Origin: Blastococcus sp. PRF04-17
Lineage (GTDB): Bacteria; Actinomycetota; Actinomycetes; Mycobacteriales; Geodermatophilaceae
Reading direction: 5' to 3'
NCBI RefSeq assembly: GCF_023016265.1
Contig: NZ_CP095412.1
Location: forward strand, 2,728,001 to 2,792,000
DNA: 64,000 nt
The notes beneath the pieces were generated by a model that did not search any database, was not told where the DNA came from, and saw only the letters and a program-made list of their open reading frames with translations. A program made the translations under genes and the position numbers. Positions 37,228 through 47,945 of the stretch are shown here, piece after piece. Position 1 is the stretch's first letter, and every line of letters starts with the position of its first letter.

Positions 37228-39396
37228 CTAGCCGTCGACGGGGCGGGCACCCAGCTGGGCGCGCAGCAGCGACAGCGCCGCCTGCTCGGGGTCGACGACC
37301 GGCTCCGGTTCGCGGTCGCCGGACGTGTCGGCGGCACGCTCGGCCATCAGTTCCCGTGCCTCGGCCGCCTCGGCCGCCCGGGCGGCCTCCCGCGCCTGCT
37401 CCGGCGGGACGGCGGGACCGGTGGCCGCGGCGGCGCCCTCGACGACGGCCTCCACCCGCCAGCGCACGCCGAGCAGCTCGTTGAGCGCCTCACGGATGAC
37501 GTCCTTGTTCAGGTCGTCGCCGAGCCGGCGGGCCAGTGCCGGCGACGACGTCGCGAGCGTGAGCACCCCGTTCGACAGCTGGTGCACCTGGGCGTTCTTG
37601 AGCAGCGCCTCGGTCGTGCGCTTGTGGCGCTTCACGACGCCGAGCAGCTCGGGCCACACGCGACGGACGTCGGTGGTGGTCAGCTCGCCGTCCCCCGCGC
37701 CCGGCTCGGGGTTCGCGGAGACGACCGGGGTGGGCTCACCGCCCCGCGGCGCGGGCGAGGACTCCGCCGCCGCGCGTGGCGGAGCGCCGGCCGACGCGGC
37801 ACCGCCGCCGGCCCCGGCGACCTCGATGCGCTCGGCCGCGGCCCGGCCGGCCGCCGGGCTGGCGGGGTGCGGCCAGTCCTCGTCGTCGGTCGGCTCGGGG
37901 GGCAGCGGGATGTCGGGCTCGGCCGCCGTCGGCCGGGAGCTGGGTCGCGCCTCCGGCTGCGGACGGCCCCCCGAGCGCCCGGCGCCCGACCCTGGCTTCA
38001 CCGTCTCCGGCCACTCGTCGGTGGGCGTGGCGGTCGGCGGTGCGGCAGCCGCCGCTGCGGGGGTGGGCTCGGGGGTGGCGGGTCGCTGCGACGGCCGGAC
38101 GTACTCCTTGCGCGGCGCGGTCGGCTCCGGCGCACGCACCGCCGCTGCGGGGGCGGGAGCCGTCGCCGGCGGCGCCTCGCGCAGCGGCGGCTCCGCCATG
38201 GCTCCCCCGCCCGCCCGGCCGGCGTGCTCACCCGCGATCGACAACCGCCGCTCGAGGCGCTCCAGCCGCTGGAGGGTGGCCGCCGCGGTGCCGTCGGTCT
38301 CGGGCAGCAGCATCCGGGCGCAGACGAGTTCGAGCAGCAGCCGGGGGGCCGTCGTGCCGCGCATCTCGGTCAGGCCCTCGTGCACGGTGTCGGCCATGCG
38401 CGAGAGCGTCGACGAACCGAGCGCCTTGGCCTGCTGGTTCATCAGGTCCAGCCGGTCGGGCGGGCAGTCGAGCAGCCCGTTGCCGCCGGCGTCGGGGACG
38501 GCGTCGAGCACGATGAGGTCCCGCAGCCGGTCGAGCAGGTCGGTCGCGAACCGCCGTGGATCGTGCCCGGCCTCGACCACACGGTCGACGGCGCGGAAGA
38601 CAGCGGGGGCGTCGTGGGCGGCCAGTGCGTCGATCGTCTCGTCGAGCAGCGCGTCGTCGGTGACGCCGAGCAGCCCCACAGCGCTCTTGTAGGTGACGCC
38701 CTCGGTCCCGGCACCGGCGAGCAACTGGTCGAGGATCGACAGCGAGTCGCGCACCGAGCCGCCGCCGGCCCGGACGACCAGCGGGAAGACGGTCGGCTCG
38801 ACGGCCACGCCCTCGGCGGCGCAGGTCGTCTCCAGCAGTCCGCGCAGCGTCGTCGGCGGGACCAGCCGGAAGGGGTAGTGGTGGGTGCGCGAGCGGATGG
38901 TCGGCAGGACCTTGTCCGGCTCGGTGGTGGCGAAGACGAAGACGAGGAACTCCGGGGGCTCCTCGACGACCTTGAGCAGGGCGTTGAAGCCCTGCGTGGT
39001 CACCATGTGCGCCTCGTCGACGATGTAGACCTTGTAACGGCTGTTCACCGGGGCGAAGAAGGCGCGTTCGCGCAGGTCACGCGCGTCGTCGACGCCGCCG
39101 TGGCTCGCGGCGTCGATCTCCATGACGTCGAGGGAGCCGGGACCGTCGGGAGCCAGCGCGATGCACGAGCCGCACACCCCGCACGGCGTGGACGTCGGCC
39201 CCTGCTCGCAGTTGAGCGAGCGGGCGAGGATCCGTGCCGACGACGTCTTGCCGCAGCCCCGTGGGCCGCTGAACAGGTACGCGTGGTTGATCCGCCCGGC
39301 GTCGACGGCGTTCATCAACGGAGCGGTGACGTGCTCCTGCCCGACCACCTCGGCGAAGGTCGCCGGGCGGTACTTCCGGTACAGAGCCAGAGCCAC
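37228..39396 (-). CDS. dnaX: DNA polymerase III subunit gamma/tau, 722 aa
   Basis: Clamp-loader ATPase. Starts MALALYRKYRPATFAEVVGQ; Walker A is SGPRGCGKTSSARI; the zinc module is CEQGPTSTPCGVCGSC; Walker B is VYIVDEAHM; SRTHHYPF is sensor I. A long Pro/Ala-rich, low-complexity region (about residues 390-590) precedes the tau C-terminal domain. GTG at 39396 follows TAACCT by six bases, so the mRNA is probably leaderless. Confidence 0.96.
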   Translation of the reverse strand: MALALYRKYRPATFAEVVGQEHVTAPLMNAVDAGRINHAYLFSGPRGCGKTSSARILARSLNCEQGPTSTPCGVCGSCIALAPDGPGSLDVMEIDAASHGGVDDARDLRERAFFAPVNSRYKVYIVDEAHMVTTQGFNALLKVVEEPPEFLVFVFATTEPDKVLPTIRSRTHHYPFRLVPPTTLRGLLETTCAAEGVAVEPTVFPLVVRAGGGSVRDSLSILDQLLAGAGTEGVTYKSAVGLLGVTDDALLDETIDALAAHDAPAVFRAVDRVVEAGHDPRRFATDLLDRLRDLIVLDAVPDAGGNGLLDCPPDRLDLMNQQAKALGSSTLSRMADTVHEGLTEMRGTTAPRLLLELVCARMLLPETDGTAAATLQRLERLERRLSIAGEHAGRAGGGAMAEPPLREAPPATAPAPAAAVRAPEPTAPRKEYVRPSQRPATPEPTPAAAAAAPPTATPTDEWPETVKPGSGAGRSGGRPQPEARPSSRPTAAEPDIPLPPEPTDDEDWPHPASPAAGRAAAERIEVAGAGGGAASAGAPPRAAAESSPAPRGGEPTPVVSANPEPGAGDGELTTTDVRRVWPELLGVVKRHKRTTEALLKNAQVHQLSNGVLTLATSSPALARRLGDDLNKDVIREALNELLGVRWRVEAVVEGAAAATGPAVPPEQAREAARAAEAAEARELMAERAADTSGDREPEPVVDPEQAALSLLRAQLGARPVDG

Positions 39397-39485
39397 GCCG
39401 CGAGGTTAGCTGCCCCCGCTGACGCCCCGGCGGGCGTTCGTCGATGCCGGAGATGACGCGCCTCACGGAGCGAGCCGCGGGCACC

Positions 39486-40442
39486 TCAGCGCAGGACCGT
39501 GTCCCCCTCGTCCAGGAGTGCCAGGTCCGCCAGCGTCGGCAGGCCCTCCCAGTCGCCGGGGACCGTCACCGCGAAGGCACCGGCGGACGTCGCCAGGGCC
39601 AGCCGCTCGTCGGCGGGCAGCCCCCGGCAGAGGCCGCTGAGGTAGCCGGCGCCGAAGGCGTCGCCTGCCCCCACGGAGTCGACGACGGCCACGGGGCGCG
39701 CCGGAACGCGGTACAGGGCACCGTCGACGGCGGACACGGACCCTTCCGCCCCCTGCTTGAGCAGGACGTCGGCCGCGCCGAGCGCCCCGAGGGCACCGAT
39801 GAGCGTCCGGGCATCCGCCCCGTCGACGACGAGTCGCGCCTCGTCCTCGGTGGCCATCACGACGTCCGCCCGTCGTACGAGATCGCGCAGGACGGGACCC
39901 GCGTCCGCGGGCGACCACAGCGCGCTCCGGTAGTTGAGGTCCACGGAGACCGGCACGCCACGTCCCACGGCCTCCTCAACGGCGGCGAAGACCGCGGCCC
40001 GGGCGTCCGGACTCAGGGCCGGGGTGATGCCGGTGACGTGCAGGACGCCGGCGGCGCCGATCACCGCGGGGTCGAGGTCGGCCGGGCTCAGCCGGGAACC
40101 GGCGCTGCCGGCCCGGTAGTAGAGGACGCGGGTGACCCGCGCGGTGCGGCGCTCCTTGACCATGAGCCCGGTGCGGGCCTCGGCGTCCACCACCGCGGTG
40201 GTGTGGACGCCCTGTCCCCGCAGGGTCATCGTCACCATCCGGCCGAACTCGTCGTCGCCCACGCGGCCGACCCACGCGGCGGGCACGCCGAGCCGGACGA
40301 CGCCGACGGCCACGTTGGACTCGGCCCCGGCCACGCCGAGGCGCAACGCCGGAGCGTGCCGCAACGGGCCGACCTCCGGCGGCCACAACAGGGCCATCGT
40401 CTCGCCCAGCGTGACCACCCCGCCGACCGCCGGAGCGCTCAC
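39486..40442 (-). CDS. kdgK: PfkB-family sugar kinase, 2-keto-3-deoxygluconate kinase type, 318 aa
   Basis: Opens VVTLGETMALLWPPEVGPLR and AGAESNVAVGVVRLG, the KDG-kinase pattern. The catalytic Asp is in DSVGAGDAFGAGYLSG. It phosphorylates 2-keto-3-deoxy sugar acids, making the substrate for the Eda-type aldolase encoded just upstream, whose stop it overlaps (GTGA). It is the last gene of an eleven-gene operon. Exact substrate is inferred. Confidence 0.88.
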   Translation of the reverse strand: MSAPAVGGVVTLGETMALLWPPEVGPLRHAPALRLGVAGAESNVAVGVVRLGVPAAWVGRVGDDEFGRMVTMTLRGQGVHTTAVVDAEARTGLMVKERRTARVTRVLYYRAGSAGSRLSPADLDPAVIGAAGVLHVTGITPALSPDARAAVFAAVEEAVGRGVPVSVDLNYRSALWSPADAGPVLRDLVRRADVVMATEDEARLVVDGADARTLIGALGALGAADVLLKQGAEGSVSAVDGALYRVPARPVAVVDSVGAGDAFGAGYLSGLCRGLPADERLALATSAGAFAVTVPGDWEGLPTLADLALLDEGDTVLR

Positions 40443-41098
40443 GAGCCGCTCCTGCCACGCGCCACCGCGTCGAGCGCGGCCCGTGCGCGCCCGGCGAGCG
40501 CAGCGAGGTCGTCGTCCCCGTCGAGGGCCGCACCGATCAACGGACCGCCCATGCCGACGGCCACGGCACCGGCCTGGAGGTAGCCCGGCACGTCGTCCAC
40601 GCCGACCCCACCGGTCGGGATCAGCAGGACGTCGTCCAGCGGCGCCCGCACCTCCTTCAGGTACCGGGGACCGCCGGCCGATCCGGCGGGGAAGACCTTC
40701 ACGGCGGTGGCGCCGAGCTCCCAGGCGGTCGCGATCTCCGTCGGGCTCAGGGCACCGGGGTACCAGCCCAGCCCCCGGGCGGCGGTCCGCTCCCCCACAG
40801 CGGCCGAGGTGGTGGGGGCGACCACGAAGGAGGCACCCGCATCGGCTGCCGCGTCCACCTCCTCGGGACGGCGTACCGTGCCCACGCCGACCTCCACACC
40901 GGGCCGGGCCTCGGCCGCGAGCCGGTGCACCACGTCCAGTGCCCGCGGTGTGTTCAGGGTGATCTCGAGGCACCGGACGCCGGCGTCCAGGAGCGTGTCG
41001 CAGACCACGTCGAGGTGCGCCCCCGAGCGGCCGCGCAGGATCGCCACCAGGGCGGTCTCCCGTACGGCCCGGCCCGGCTGCAGCCGCTGGGCGCTCAT
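40439..41098 (-). CDS. eda: Bifunctional KDPG/KHG-type aldolase, 219 aa
   Basis: TIM-barrel class I aldolase. ETALVAILRG holds the catalytic Glu, EITLNTPRALDVV and GVGTVRRPEEVDAAADAGA are family motifs, and the Schiff-base Lys lies in ATAVKVFPAG. It cleaves 2-keto-3-deoxy-6-phosphogluconate-like compounds to pyruvate and an aldehyde. Four-base overlaps couple it to the kinase and the aminotransferase. Confidence 0.93.
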   Translation of the reverse strand: MSAQRLQPGRAVRETALVAILRGRSGAHLDVVCDTLLDAGVRCLEITLNTPRALDVVHRLAAEARPGVEVGVGTVRRPEEVDAAADAGASFVVAPTTSAAVGERTAARGLGWYPGALSPTEIATAWELGATAVKVFPAGSAGGPRYLKEVRAPLDDVLLIPTGGVGVDDVPGYLQAGAVAVGMGGPLIGAALDGDDDLAALAGRARAALDAVARGRSGS

Positions 41099-42239
41099 CG
41101 GGCCTCCCCCATCCGCCGGATGCCCTCCAGCAGGTCCTCGGTGTCGGTCGCCAGGGACAGCCGTACCCAGCCCTCCCCGAGCGGCCCGAAGGTCGTCCCC
41201 GGGGCCACCGCCACGTGGTGCTTGCGCAGCAGGTCCATCGCCCAGCCCGCGACGTCGCCGGCGCTCCGGTCGCGCACGTCGACCCACAGGTAGAAGGCGC
41301 CCTCCGGGCGCAGATAGCCCATGCCCTGGGCGTCGAGCTGGGCGACGGCGCGGTCCCGGCGCTCGCGGTAGGCCTCCCGCATGGCGACCACGTCGTCCTG
41401 GGGTCCCCGCAGCGCCGCCAGCGCCGCGGCCTGCGCCGGCGCGTTCACGCAGGCCAGCAGCGGCTCCTGCAGCTTGGCCGCGTGCTGGGCGACGTCCTCG
41501 GGTGTCACCAGGTACCCGACGCGCAGGCCGGTCATCGCGTAGGTCTTCGAGAAGCTGAAGGCCGACAGCACGCGCCCGTCGCGGTCGAAGCGACCCGGGC
41601 TCACGTGCGGGCTCTCGAAGGTCAGCGCGTCGTAGCACTCGTCGGAGAGCAGCCAGATGTCGTGCTCCTCCGCGAAGCGCACCAGCGCCTCCACGTCGGC
41701 GGCGGGCAGCACCGTCCCGAGCGGGTTGGACGGGGTGTTCACGACGATCAGCCGGGTGCGCTCGGTCACCAGTCCGGCCAGTTCTGCCGGGTCGGGGCGG
41801 AACTGCCGCTCGGGCCGCAGCGGGTAGCGGACCGGAACGGCCTGCAGCAGCTGCACCGCCATGGCGTAGTTGGGCCAGCCCGGGTCCGGGATGAGCACCT
41901 CGTCGCCGGCGCTGAGCGTCAAGGAGAAGGCGTTGTGCAGTGCCTGGGCGCCGCCGCCGACACCACCACGTTCCGCTCGGTGACGGGGAAGCCGTTGAAG
42001 CTGCTCACCTTCTCGGCGACCGCGCGGCGCAACTCCCCGGCCCCCGCGTTGGGCACGTAGTGGGTGTCCCCGGCCGCGTACGAGGCCCGGGCCGCCTCGA
42101 TCACGTGTGCCGGGGAGGGGAAGCTCGGTTCGCCGACGTGCAGGCCGATGACCGGGTCGGGGAGGCTCCAGGCGAGGTCCATGACCTGCCGGATACCGGA
42201 GCGGGGCATCGTCTCGGCGCCGGCCGCCAGGATGGGCAT
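41095..42239 (-). CDS. Class I/II pyridoxal-phosphate aminotransferase (one-base frameshift)
   Basis: The N-terminal frame reads VIGLHVGEPSFPSPAHVIEA and HYVPNAGAGELRRAVAEK. The C-terminal frame reads LTLSAGDEVLIPDPGWPNYA, NTPSNPLGTVLPA and the PLP-lysine motif SAFSFSKTYAMTGLRVGYL. Between them the sequence should read SAGGAQALHNAFS; one base is missing within 41949-41960. Restored length is 381 residues. AAGGAGA precedes the ATG. Its place beside an aldolase and keto-acid kinase suggests it converts an amino sugar acid or amino acid to a keto acid. Confidence 0.88.
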
Positions 42240-42285
42240 GTCGTGTCGATCTCCTTGTTCGTGGTGCAGGTCAGCGAGGTGCAGG

Positions 42286-43188
42286 TCAGCGGTCCGCAAC
42301 GGCCAGGTCCGGGAACAGCTCCCGGGCGGTCCCACCCATGACGCGGGCGAGGGCGGGTGCGTCGAGATCGGGCAGTGCCGCCGGCACCAGACCCGGCAGG
42401 TGCCGGTAGCCGGGGGTCTCGCTGGGCCACGGGTGGTCCGACCCCCAGAGCAGGCGGTCGGGGCCGTAGGCCCGCGCGAGCCGGCGGGTCACGGGGAACA
42501 GGTCGCGGTACGGGGGCTCCTCCGCTGACAGGGCGTACTGCCCCGAGACGAGCACGTGCACACCCGGCGCGTCGGCGAGCCGCTCCAGCCGCGTGACCAG
42601 CGACTCCGGGAAGGGGTCGTCGAACCGGGGGCGCCGGTGCTCGTCGACCCACATGTCGTGCGGGCAGAACCCCAGGTGGTTGAGCACCACCGGCAGCTCC
42701 GGCAGCAGCCGGACCAGCTCCTCCAGCAGGGACAGCTGCGGTGGCGGCAGATAGCTCCACAGCGGCAGCCGCTCGTCGGCGAGCACCCGCAGGACGGGGA
42801 GGAACGGCGACTCGGCGACCGGTCGCCCCGGCTCCCCCAGCCAGCTGGTCCGCAGCGCCGCGAACGGCCACCGCTCCCGCCGCGCCCGGAACGCGGCCAC
42901 CGGGTCCCCGCCGGCGGTGCCGTGCTCCGCCGGCGTCCCGACCGCCACCGCGGCGAACCGGCCGGGATGGTCGGCCAGGACCTCGGCGACGTAGTCGTCG
43001 GCTCCGTCCAACGGCACCAGGACGGCGGCGTCGACCCCGGCACCCGCCATGTGCGCCAGCAGGCCCTCGACCGGGGCGTCCCGCTCCGCGGGCGCCAGCT
43101 CGTCGACACCCCGGCGGGACACCGCCGCGGGGCGGAAGACGTGCGCGTGGGCGTCCACCACGCCGGTGCCGGCGCGGTCGGCGTTCAC
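42286..43188 (-). CDS. Amidohydrolase family protein (lactonase-like), 300 aa
   Basis: Metal-dependent TIM-barrel hydrolase of the Amidohydrolase_2 group. GVVDAHAHVFRPA gives the HxH, VVLNHLGF a further His, and LLWGSDHPWPSET the C-terminal Asp. This group includes sugar-acid lactonases and 2-pyrone-4,6-dicarboxylate hydrolase, so opening a sugar lactone would suit the operon. Just beyond the stop a 15-base unit is tandemly repeated (about 42262-42291). Confidence 0.85.
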   Translation of the reverse strand: MNADRAGTGVVDAHAHVFRPAAVSRRGVDELAPAERDAPVEGLLAHMAGAGVDAAVLVPLDGADDYVAEVLADHPGRFAAVAVGTPAEHGTAGGDPVAAFRARRERWPFAALRTSWLGEPGRPVAESPFLPVLRVLADERLPLWSYLPPPQLSLLEELVRLLPELPVVLNHLGFCPHDMWVDEHRRPRFDDPFPESLVTRLERLADAPGVHVLVSGQYALSAEEPPYRDLFPVTRRLARAYGPDRLLWGSDHPWPSETPGYRHLPGLVPAALPDLDAPALARVMGGTARELFPDLAVADR

Positions 43189-43198
43189 CGGCTGATCC

Positions 43199-44170
43199 TC
43201 ATCGTCGGATCTTGGCGACGAAGATCGCCGCGGCGGCCAGGATCACGATGCCGCGGATCAGCTCGGTGAGCGTCGCGGGGAGCTGCAGGAGCGTGACGGA
43301 ACTGCCGATCAGCGACAGGAGCAGCACGCCGCCGACGGTGCCGAAGAGGCTTCCCCGGCCGCCGAGCAACGACGTCCCGCCCAGCACCACCACCGTGATC
43401 GCCGACAGCTCCAGACCCTGGCCCGCGGTGGGCGACCCGACCGTGGCCCGCGCGGCCAGCAGGATGCCGGCGAGTGCCGCGAGCATCCCCGCGAGGACGT
43501 AGGCCTTGACCAGGACACGTGCCACCGGGATCCCGTTGGACCGGGCCGCTGCCGGGTCCCCGCCGACGGCGTGCAGGTGCCGGCCGAACGCGGTGCGGTG
43601 CAGGATCCAGGCGACGGTGGCCAGCGCGACGAGCAGGATCGCGAAGGAGTACGGCACCGGGCCGATCCGTTCGAGCGCCACGGACGACAGCGCGCTGGTG
43701 ACCCGCCCGTCCGGCGTCGTGCTCACCATGAAGGCCGCGCCCTGGATGAGGTAGAGCGTGGCGAGCGTGACGATGAACGGGGGCAGGCCCACCCGGGCCA
43801 CGAGCACCCCGTGGAGGACGCCGATGAGGGCGCCCAGCAGCAGCATGCCGACGACCACGGGGAAGGTCCGGATGGGATAGCCGTTGATCAGGATGGCCGT
43901 GAGCAGCGCCGACAGGGTGGCGGTCGATCCCACCGAGAGGTCGATGCCACCGCTGAGCACCACGAGGTGCTGGCCCAGGGCGGCCAGCCCGAGGACGACG
44001 GTCGCGGTCAGGACGTTGGCGATGTTGGCCGGCGCCCAGAACCGCGACCCGTCGGCGATGGTCAGCCCCAGGACCGCGATGCCGACGACGATCCACACCG
44101 CGGCGCCGTTGCGGGCGAGGCTCGCGAGGGTGAAGCGCGATCGGGGGACCGCGACGACGGCGGTGGTCAC
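43199..44170 (-). CDS. Ribose-type ABC transporter permease 1, 323 aa
   Basis: Hydrophobic BPD_transp_2 permease. LVVLSGGIDLSVGSTATLSA is diagnostic, and the family motif near the end reads VVLGGTSLLGGRGSLFGTVG. About ten membrane segments are expected. The GTG start overlaps the ATPase stop. It forms the channel with a second, different permease encoded upstream, so the importer may be a heterodimer. Confidence 0.92.
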   Translation of the reverse strand: MTTAVVAVPRSRFTLASLARNGAAVWIVVGIAVLGLTIADGSRFWAPANIANVLTATVVLGLAALGQHLVVLSGGIDLSVGSTATLSALLTAILINGYPIRTFPVVVGMLLLGALIGVLHGVLVARVGLPPFIVTLATLYLIQGAAFMVSTTPDGRVTSALSSVALERIGPVPYSFAILLVALATVAWILHRTAFGRHLHAVGGDPAAARSNGIPVARVLVKAYVLAGMLAALAGILLAARATVGSPTAGQGLELSAITVVVLGGTSLLGGRGSLFGTVGGVLLLSLIGSSVTLLQLPATLTELIRGIVILAAAAIFVAKIRR

Positions 44171-45695
44171 CGGGGCGCCCCGGCGGTGTCCAGGACGACG
44201 TGCATGACGTTCTCCTCGTTGATGTCCTCGCCGGTCAGCTCGCCGACGACCCCACCGCCCCGGCAGACCAGGACCCGGTGGGACATCCCCAGCACCTCGG
44301 GCAGGTCGCTGGACACCATGAGCACGGCCATGCCCTCGGCGGCCAGGCTGGTGATCAGCCGGTAGATCTCGGTCTTGGCACCCACGTCGACGCCGCGGGT
44401 CGGCTCGTCCAGCAGGAGCACCTTCGGCCCGCGGCGCAGCCACTTGGCCAGCACGATCTTCTGCTGGTTCCCTCCGGACAGCTGCCACGTCCCCTGGTCG
44501 GGGTCCGATGCCTTGATGCCCAGCCGCTGCTGCTCCTCGCGGAACACGGCGCGCTCCCGCGCGCCGGACAGGAAGCCGCCGCGCAGCACCTGGCCGAGCG
44601 CGGCGAGCGTCGTGTTGGCGCGCACGGGCAGCGGCAGGACCAGTCCCTCGGTCTTGCGTTCCTCCGGCACGAGGACGACGCCCGCGGCGATCGCCCGGCG
44701 CACCGACGACGGCACCGGGCGGCCCCCGACCTCCACGGCACCGGCCACGCGGGGATGCTCACCGGCGAGTGTCCGCAGCAGTCGGCTGCGCCCGGAGCCG
44801 ACGAGCCCCGCGACGCCCACGATCTCGCCGGCCCGCAGGTCCAGGTCCAGCGGGGCGGGCGGCCGGGTGGAACTGCGGGGGACGAGGCCGCGGACCCGGA
44901 GCGCCACCTCCTCCCGGGGCTCGGGCAGCGGCGGGAAGACGGTGTCGACGTCGCGGCCCACCATGTCGCGGATGATGCGGGGGATGTCGTACTCGGCGGC
45001 CGGGCCGGTGGACACCACACGGCCGTCGCGCAGCACCGTGACGTCGTCGGCGAGGTCGGTGACCTCCTCCAGCAGGTGACTGATGTAGATCACCGCCACG
45101 CCGTCGGCGGCCATGCCGCGGACGACCGAGAACAGCGCCTCGAGCTTGTCGCCGGACAGGACGGCGGAGGGCTCGTCGAGGACGATCACCCGGCTGCGGC
45201 GGACCAGCGCCCGGGCGATCTCGATCAGCTGCTGGTTGGCCAGCGAGAGCTCCTCGGCCGGCCGGCGCGGATCGACGTCGGCGAGCCCGACCCGGGCCAG
45301 CACCTCGCGGACCTCGCGGTCCTGCGCGGCTCGATCCAGCATGCCGCGCGCCGTCCGCTCCTGGCCGAGCATCACGTTGTCCGCGACGCTCATGGCCGGC
45401 AGGACGGTGAGCTCCTGGTACACCGCCGTGATGCCGGCCGCCAGGGCCTCCCGGGGGAGTCGAACCGCACCGGCTTCCCGTCGAGCAGGAGCTCTCCTTC
45501 GTCGGGGAGCTGGTTGCCGGTGAGGATCCGCACGAGCGTGGACTTGCCCGCCCCGTTCTCGCCGACGAGGGCATGGACCCGACCGGGCCGACACGTCAGG
45601 TCGGCCCGGTCGAGCGCCCGCACCCCGGGGAACGACTTGCTGAGCCCCCGGGCCTGCAGAACCGCCGTCGTCGACGGCGCCATGGCGTCGGTCAT
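44167..45695 (-). CDS. Ribose/xylose-type ABC transporter ATPase (one-base frameshift)
   Basis: Tandem ABC protein. The N-terminal frame has [20 protein letters not shown] and Walker [17 protein letters not shown]. The other frame continues [35 protein letters not shown], then the second ABC half with the family's degenerate [14 protein letters not shown] and [15 protein letters not shown]. One base is missing in the G run at 45453-45457; the restored length is 509 residues, normal for RbsA/XylG/MglA. It powers sugar-like uptake with the binding protein upstream. Confidence 0.9.
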
Positions 45696-45699
45696 CGGT

Positions 45700-46902
45700 T
45701 CAGCACAGGTCCAGTCGAGCGAGCTCCTCGTCCGGCAGCAGGGCCGGCACGAAGAGGTTGTCGCTGCACTCGGGGCGGACGTACTCGTCGATGTCCTCGT
45801 GCGTGAAGCTCGGCGAGTTGATGTAGACCTTGTCCAGGACCGGCTCCCCCTCGAGGATCGACATGGCCGTGTCCAGGCAGTCCATGCTCTGCTCCGGTGG
45901 GAACGACGAGAGCGCGAACTTCACGTCCGTTCCCTGGACCGCCTTGAGGAAGGCGTTGATCGCGTCACCGGTCATCGGGGGGACCGGCCGGCCGGCCTCC
46001 TGGTAGGCCTGCACCACACCCAGGTCGCCGTACCCGGAGTCCGACCAGATGCCGGCGAGGTCCGGGTACTGGGTGACCAGGTTCGCCGCGACGGTCTTGG
46101 CCACCGTCGGCGACCACTCCGTGTACTGCTCGGTGACGACCTCGATGTCCGGGTACTTCGCGAACACCTCCATCGCCGCCGCCTTCTGGAACTCCGCGGT
46201 CGGCACGCCGGCGAGCCCGCTGAGGACCGCCACCTGCCCCTGGCCGCCGAGCTGCTGCACCAGCCACTCGGCGTACATGGTGCCGAGCAGCTCGTACTGG
46301 CGGGTGACCGTCGAGACCGCGCCGCTGCCGTCGCCGAGGCGCCCGGCGCAGAGGACGACGGGGATGCCCTGGGCCGCGGCCGCCTGGACCTGCCCGGTGA
46401 TGCCCTCGCCCATGGGGACGACGACCATCGCGTCGGGGTCCTGGGAGGCCAGCTGCTGAATGTTGTCGACCTGCACGGTCGCGTCGCCGTTGGCGGCCGC
46501 GTACAGGACCTCCACGCCGAGCTCCTCGGCGCGGTACTTGAAGGCCTCCTCGTTCGTGAGGGCCCAGGAGTTGGTGGGACCCTGCGCCGCGAAGGCGATC
46601 CGGTACGTGTCGCCGCTCTTCGGCTCGGCCGCCCACTCGGAGGTGTCGACCTCGCAGACCTGTTCCTCGGTGGGCTCGAGGTCCTCCAGGCCGAGCTGCT
46701 CGGCCGCTTCGGTCCATGCCTCCTCGTACGTGGCCTGGGCTTCCTCGGCGTTCGCGCAGTCCTCCCCGCCGCTGCCGCCCCCGGCGGTCGTGCCGCCCTC
46801 CTGCTCCGTCCCGCAGGCCGCCACGAGCGCGGCCGTGACACCGATCGCCAACGGCAGGTGGAGCCGCCGGGACCGCGTCGAGGTGCGGATGTTGGTCTTC
46901 AT
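45700..46902 (-). CDS. Sugar-type ABC transporter substrate-binding lipoprotein, 400 aa
   Basis: Signal [20 protein letters not shown] supplies a lipidated cysteine, followed by a Gly-rich linker and a periplasmic-binding fold of the ribose/xylose type ([52 protein letters not shown]). Four extra cysteines in the mature part may form disulfides. The ligand is unknown. The operon's enzymes suggest a sugar acid or amino-sugar acid. Confidence 0.9.
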   Translation of the reverse strand: MKTNIRTSTRSRRLHLPLAIGVTAALVAACGTEQEGGTTAGGGSGGEDCANAEEAQATYEEAWTEAAEQLGLEDLEPTEEQVCEVDTSEWAAEPKSGDTYRIAFAAQGPTNSWALTNEEAFKYRAEELGVEVLYAAANGDATVQVDNIQQLASQDPDAMVVVPMGEGITGQVQAAAAQGIPVVLCAGRLGDGSGAVSTVTRQYELLGTMYAEWLVQQLGGQGQVAVLSGLAGVPTAEFQKAAAMEVFAKYPDIEVVTEQYTEWSPTVAKTVAANLVTQYPDLAGIWSDSGYGDLGVVQAYQEAGRPVPPMTGDAINAFLKAVQGTDVKFALSSFPPEQSMDCLDTAMSILEGEPVLDKVYINSPSFTHEDIDEYVRPECSDNLFVPALLPDEELARLDLC

Positions 46903-47945
46903 CGCACTCCATCTGTTCTCTTGTTCCGACGAGGGGACCGGACGGTCCACCCGCTGCTCTGCAGCCAGACGGCGAGCAGGATCACTGCGCCGCTCACCGC
47001 CAGTTGTGCGCCCGGCCCCGCGCCCAGCTGGCGGAGCCAGGTGAGCAGGACGGCCAGGAGCGCGACGCCCGCAACGGTCTGGCCGATCCGGCCACGTCCG
47101 CCGGTCAGGGCGATGCCGCCGATGACCGCGGCGGCGACGGAGTTCAGATCGAGGCTGCGCGAGAGGCGGGCGTCGACGTAACCGATGTAGCCGGCGCTGA
47201 TGAGCCCCGCCAGCACGGCCAGCAGTGCCGAGGCCACGTAGCAGCCGGCGACCACCCAACCGGTCCGGACGCCGGACAGGGCGGTCGCGCGGGCGTTGGA
47301 GCCGGTCGCGTAGATGCGCCGGCCGAGCCCCGTCCGGCCGAGGACGACCCCGGCCAGCAGTGCGACGCCGAGGAAGACCCACGCCGGGGTCGGCACCCCG
47401 AGGAACCGCCCGGTGCCCAACGGCGACAGGGCGTCGGGGATGTTGCCCGACGGCGCGCCACGGGTCCACGCCGTGATGACGCCCTGGACCAGCACGAACG
47501 TGGCGAAGGTGGCGACGAACGCAGGCACCTGCCGCCGCACGACCAGCAGCCCGTTGACGACGCCGACCGCGAGACCGGCGGCCAGGGCGAGCAGGATCCC
47601 GGTGCCGAGCCGGGCGTCGTCGCCCAGGGTGTGGCTCGCGACGATGACGGTGGTCAGTCCGACCACGGCCCCGATCGACAGGTCGATCCCGGCCACCAGG
47701 AGCACGAGGGTCTGCCCCACCGCCGTCACCCCGATGAGGCCGGCCTGGAAGAGCACCAGCCGGAGGACGTCGCCGCTGAAGAACCCCGGGGTGGTCACGG
47801 CGGCCAGGAGCAGCACCAGCAGGAGGCCGGCGAGCGGGGCCAGCAGCCCCAGTGCCCGACGCAGGAGGCCGGAGCGGGTTCCCGGTGCTGCCTCCTCCAC
47901 GCCGGCGGCCTCGACGGCCGGCTCGGCCGGCGCCCCGGAGCTCAT
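46899..47945 (-). CDS. Ribose-type ABC transporter permease 2, 348 aa
   Basis: Second BPD_transp_2 permease, with LVLLVAGIDLSIGAVVGLTT and IGGIALTGGRGRIGQTVAGV. The N-terminal 30 residues are soluble and Ala/Glu-rich. The start codon overlaps the M20 gene's stop and its own stop overlaps the start of the binding-protein gene. It is clearly diverged from permease 1, so both probably contribute to one heteromeric channel. Confidence 0.92.
   Translation of the reverse strand: MSSGAPAEPAVEAAGVEEAAPGTRSGLLRRALGLLAPLAGLLLVLLLAAVTTPGFFSGDVLRLVLFQAGLIGVTAVGQTLVLLVAGIDLSIGAVVGLTTVIVASHTLGDDARLGTGILLALAAGLAVGVVNGLLVVRRQVPAFVATFATFVLVQGVITAWTRGAPSGNIPDALSPLGTGRFLGVPTPAWVFLGVALLAGVVLGRTGLGRRIYATGSNARATALSGVRTGWVVAGCYVASALLAVLAGLISAGYIGYVDARLSRSLDLNSVAAAVIGGIALTGGRGRIGQTVAGVALLAVLLTWLRQLGAGPGAQLAVSGAVILLAVWLQSSGWTVRSPRRNKRTDGVR

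Noticed and set aside
44200-47181. A 993-codon plus-strand frame across the ribose-type transporter
   Set aside because: Antisense shadow of well-conserved ATPase and binding-protein genes, with no domain of its own.
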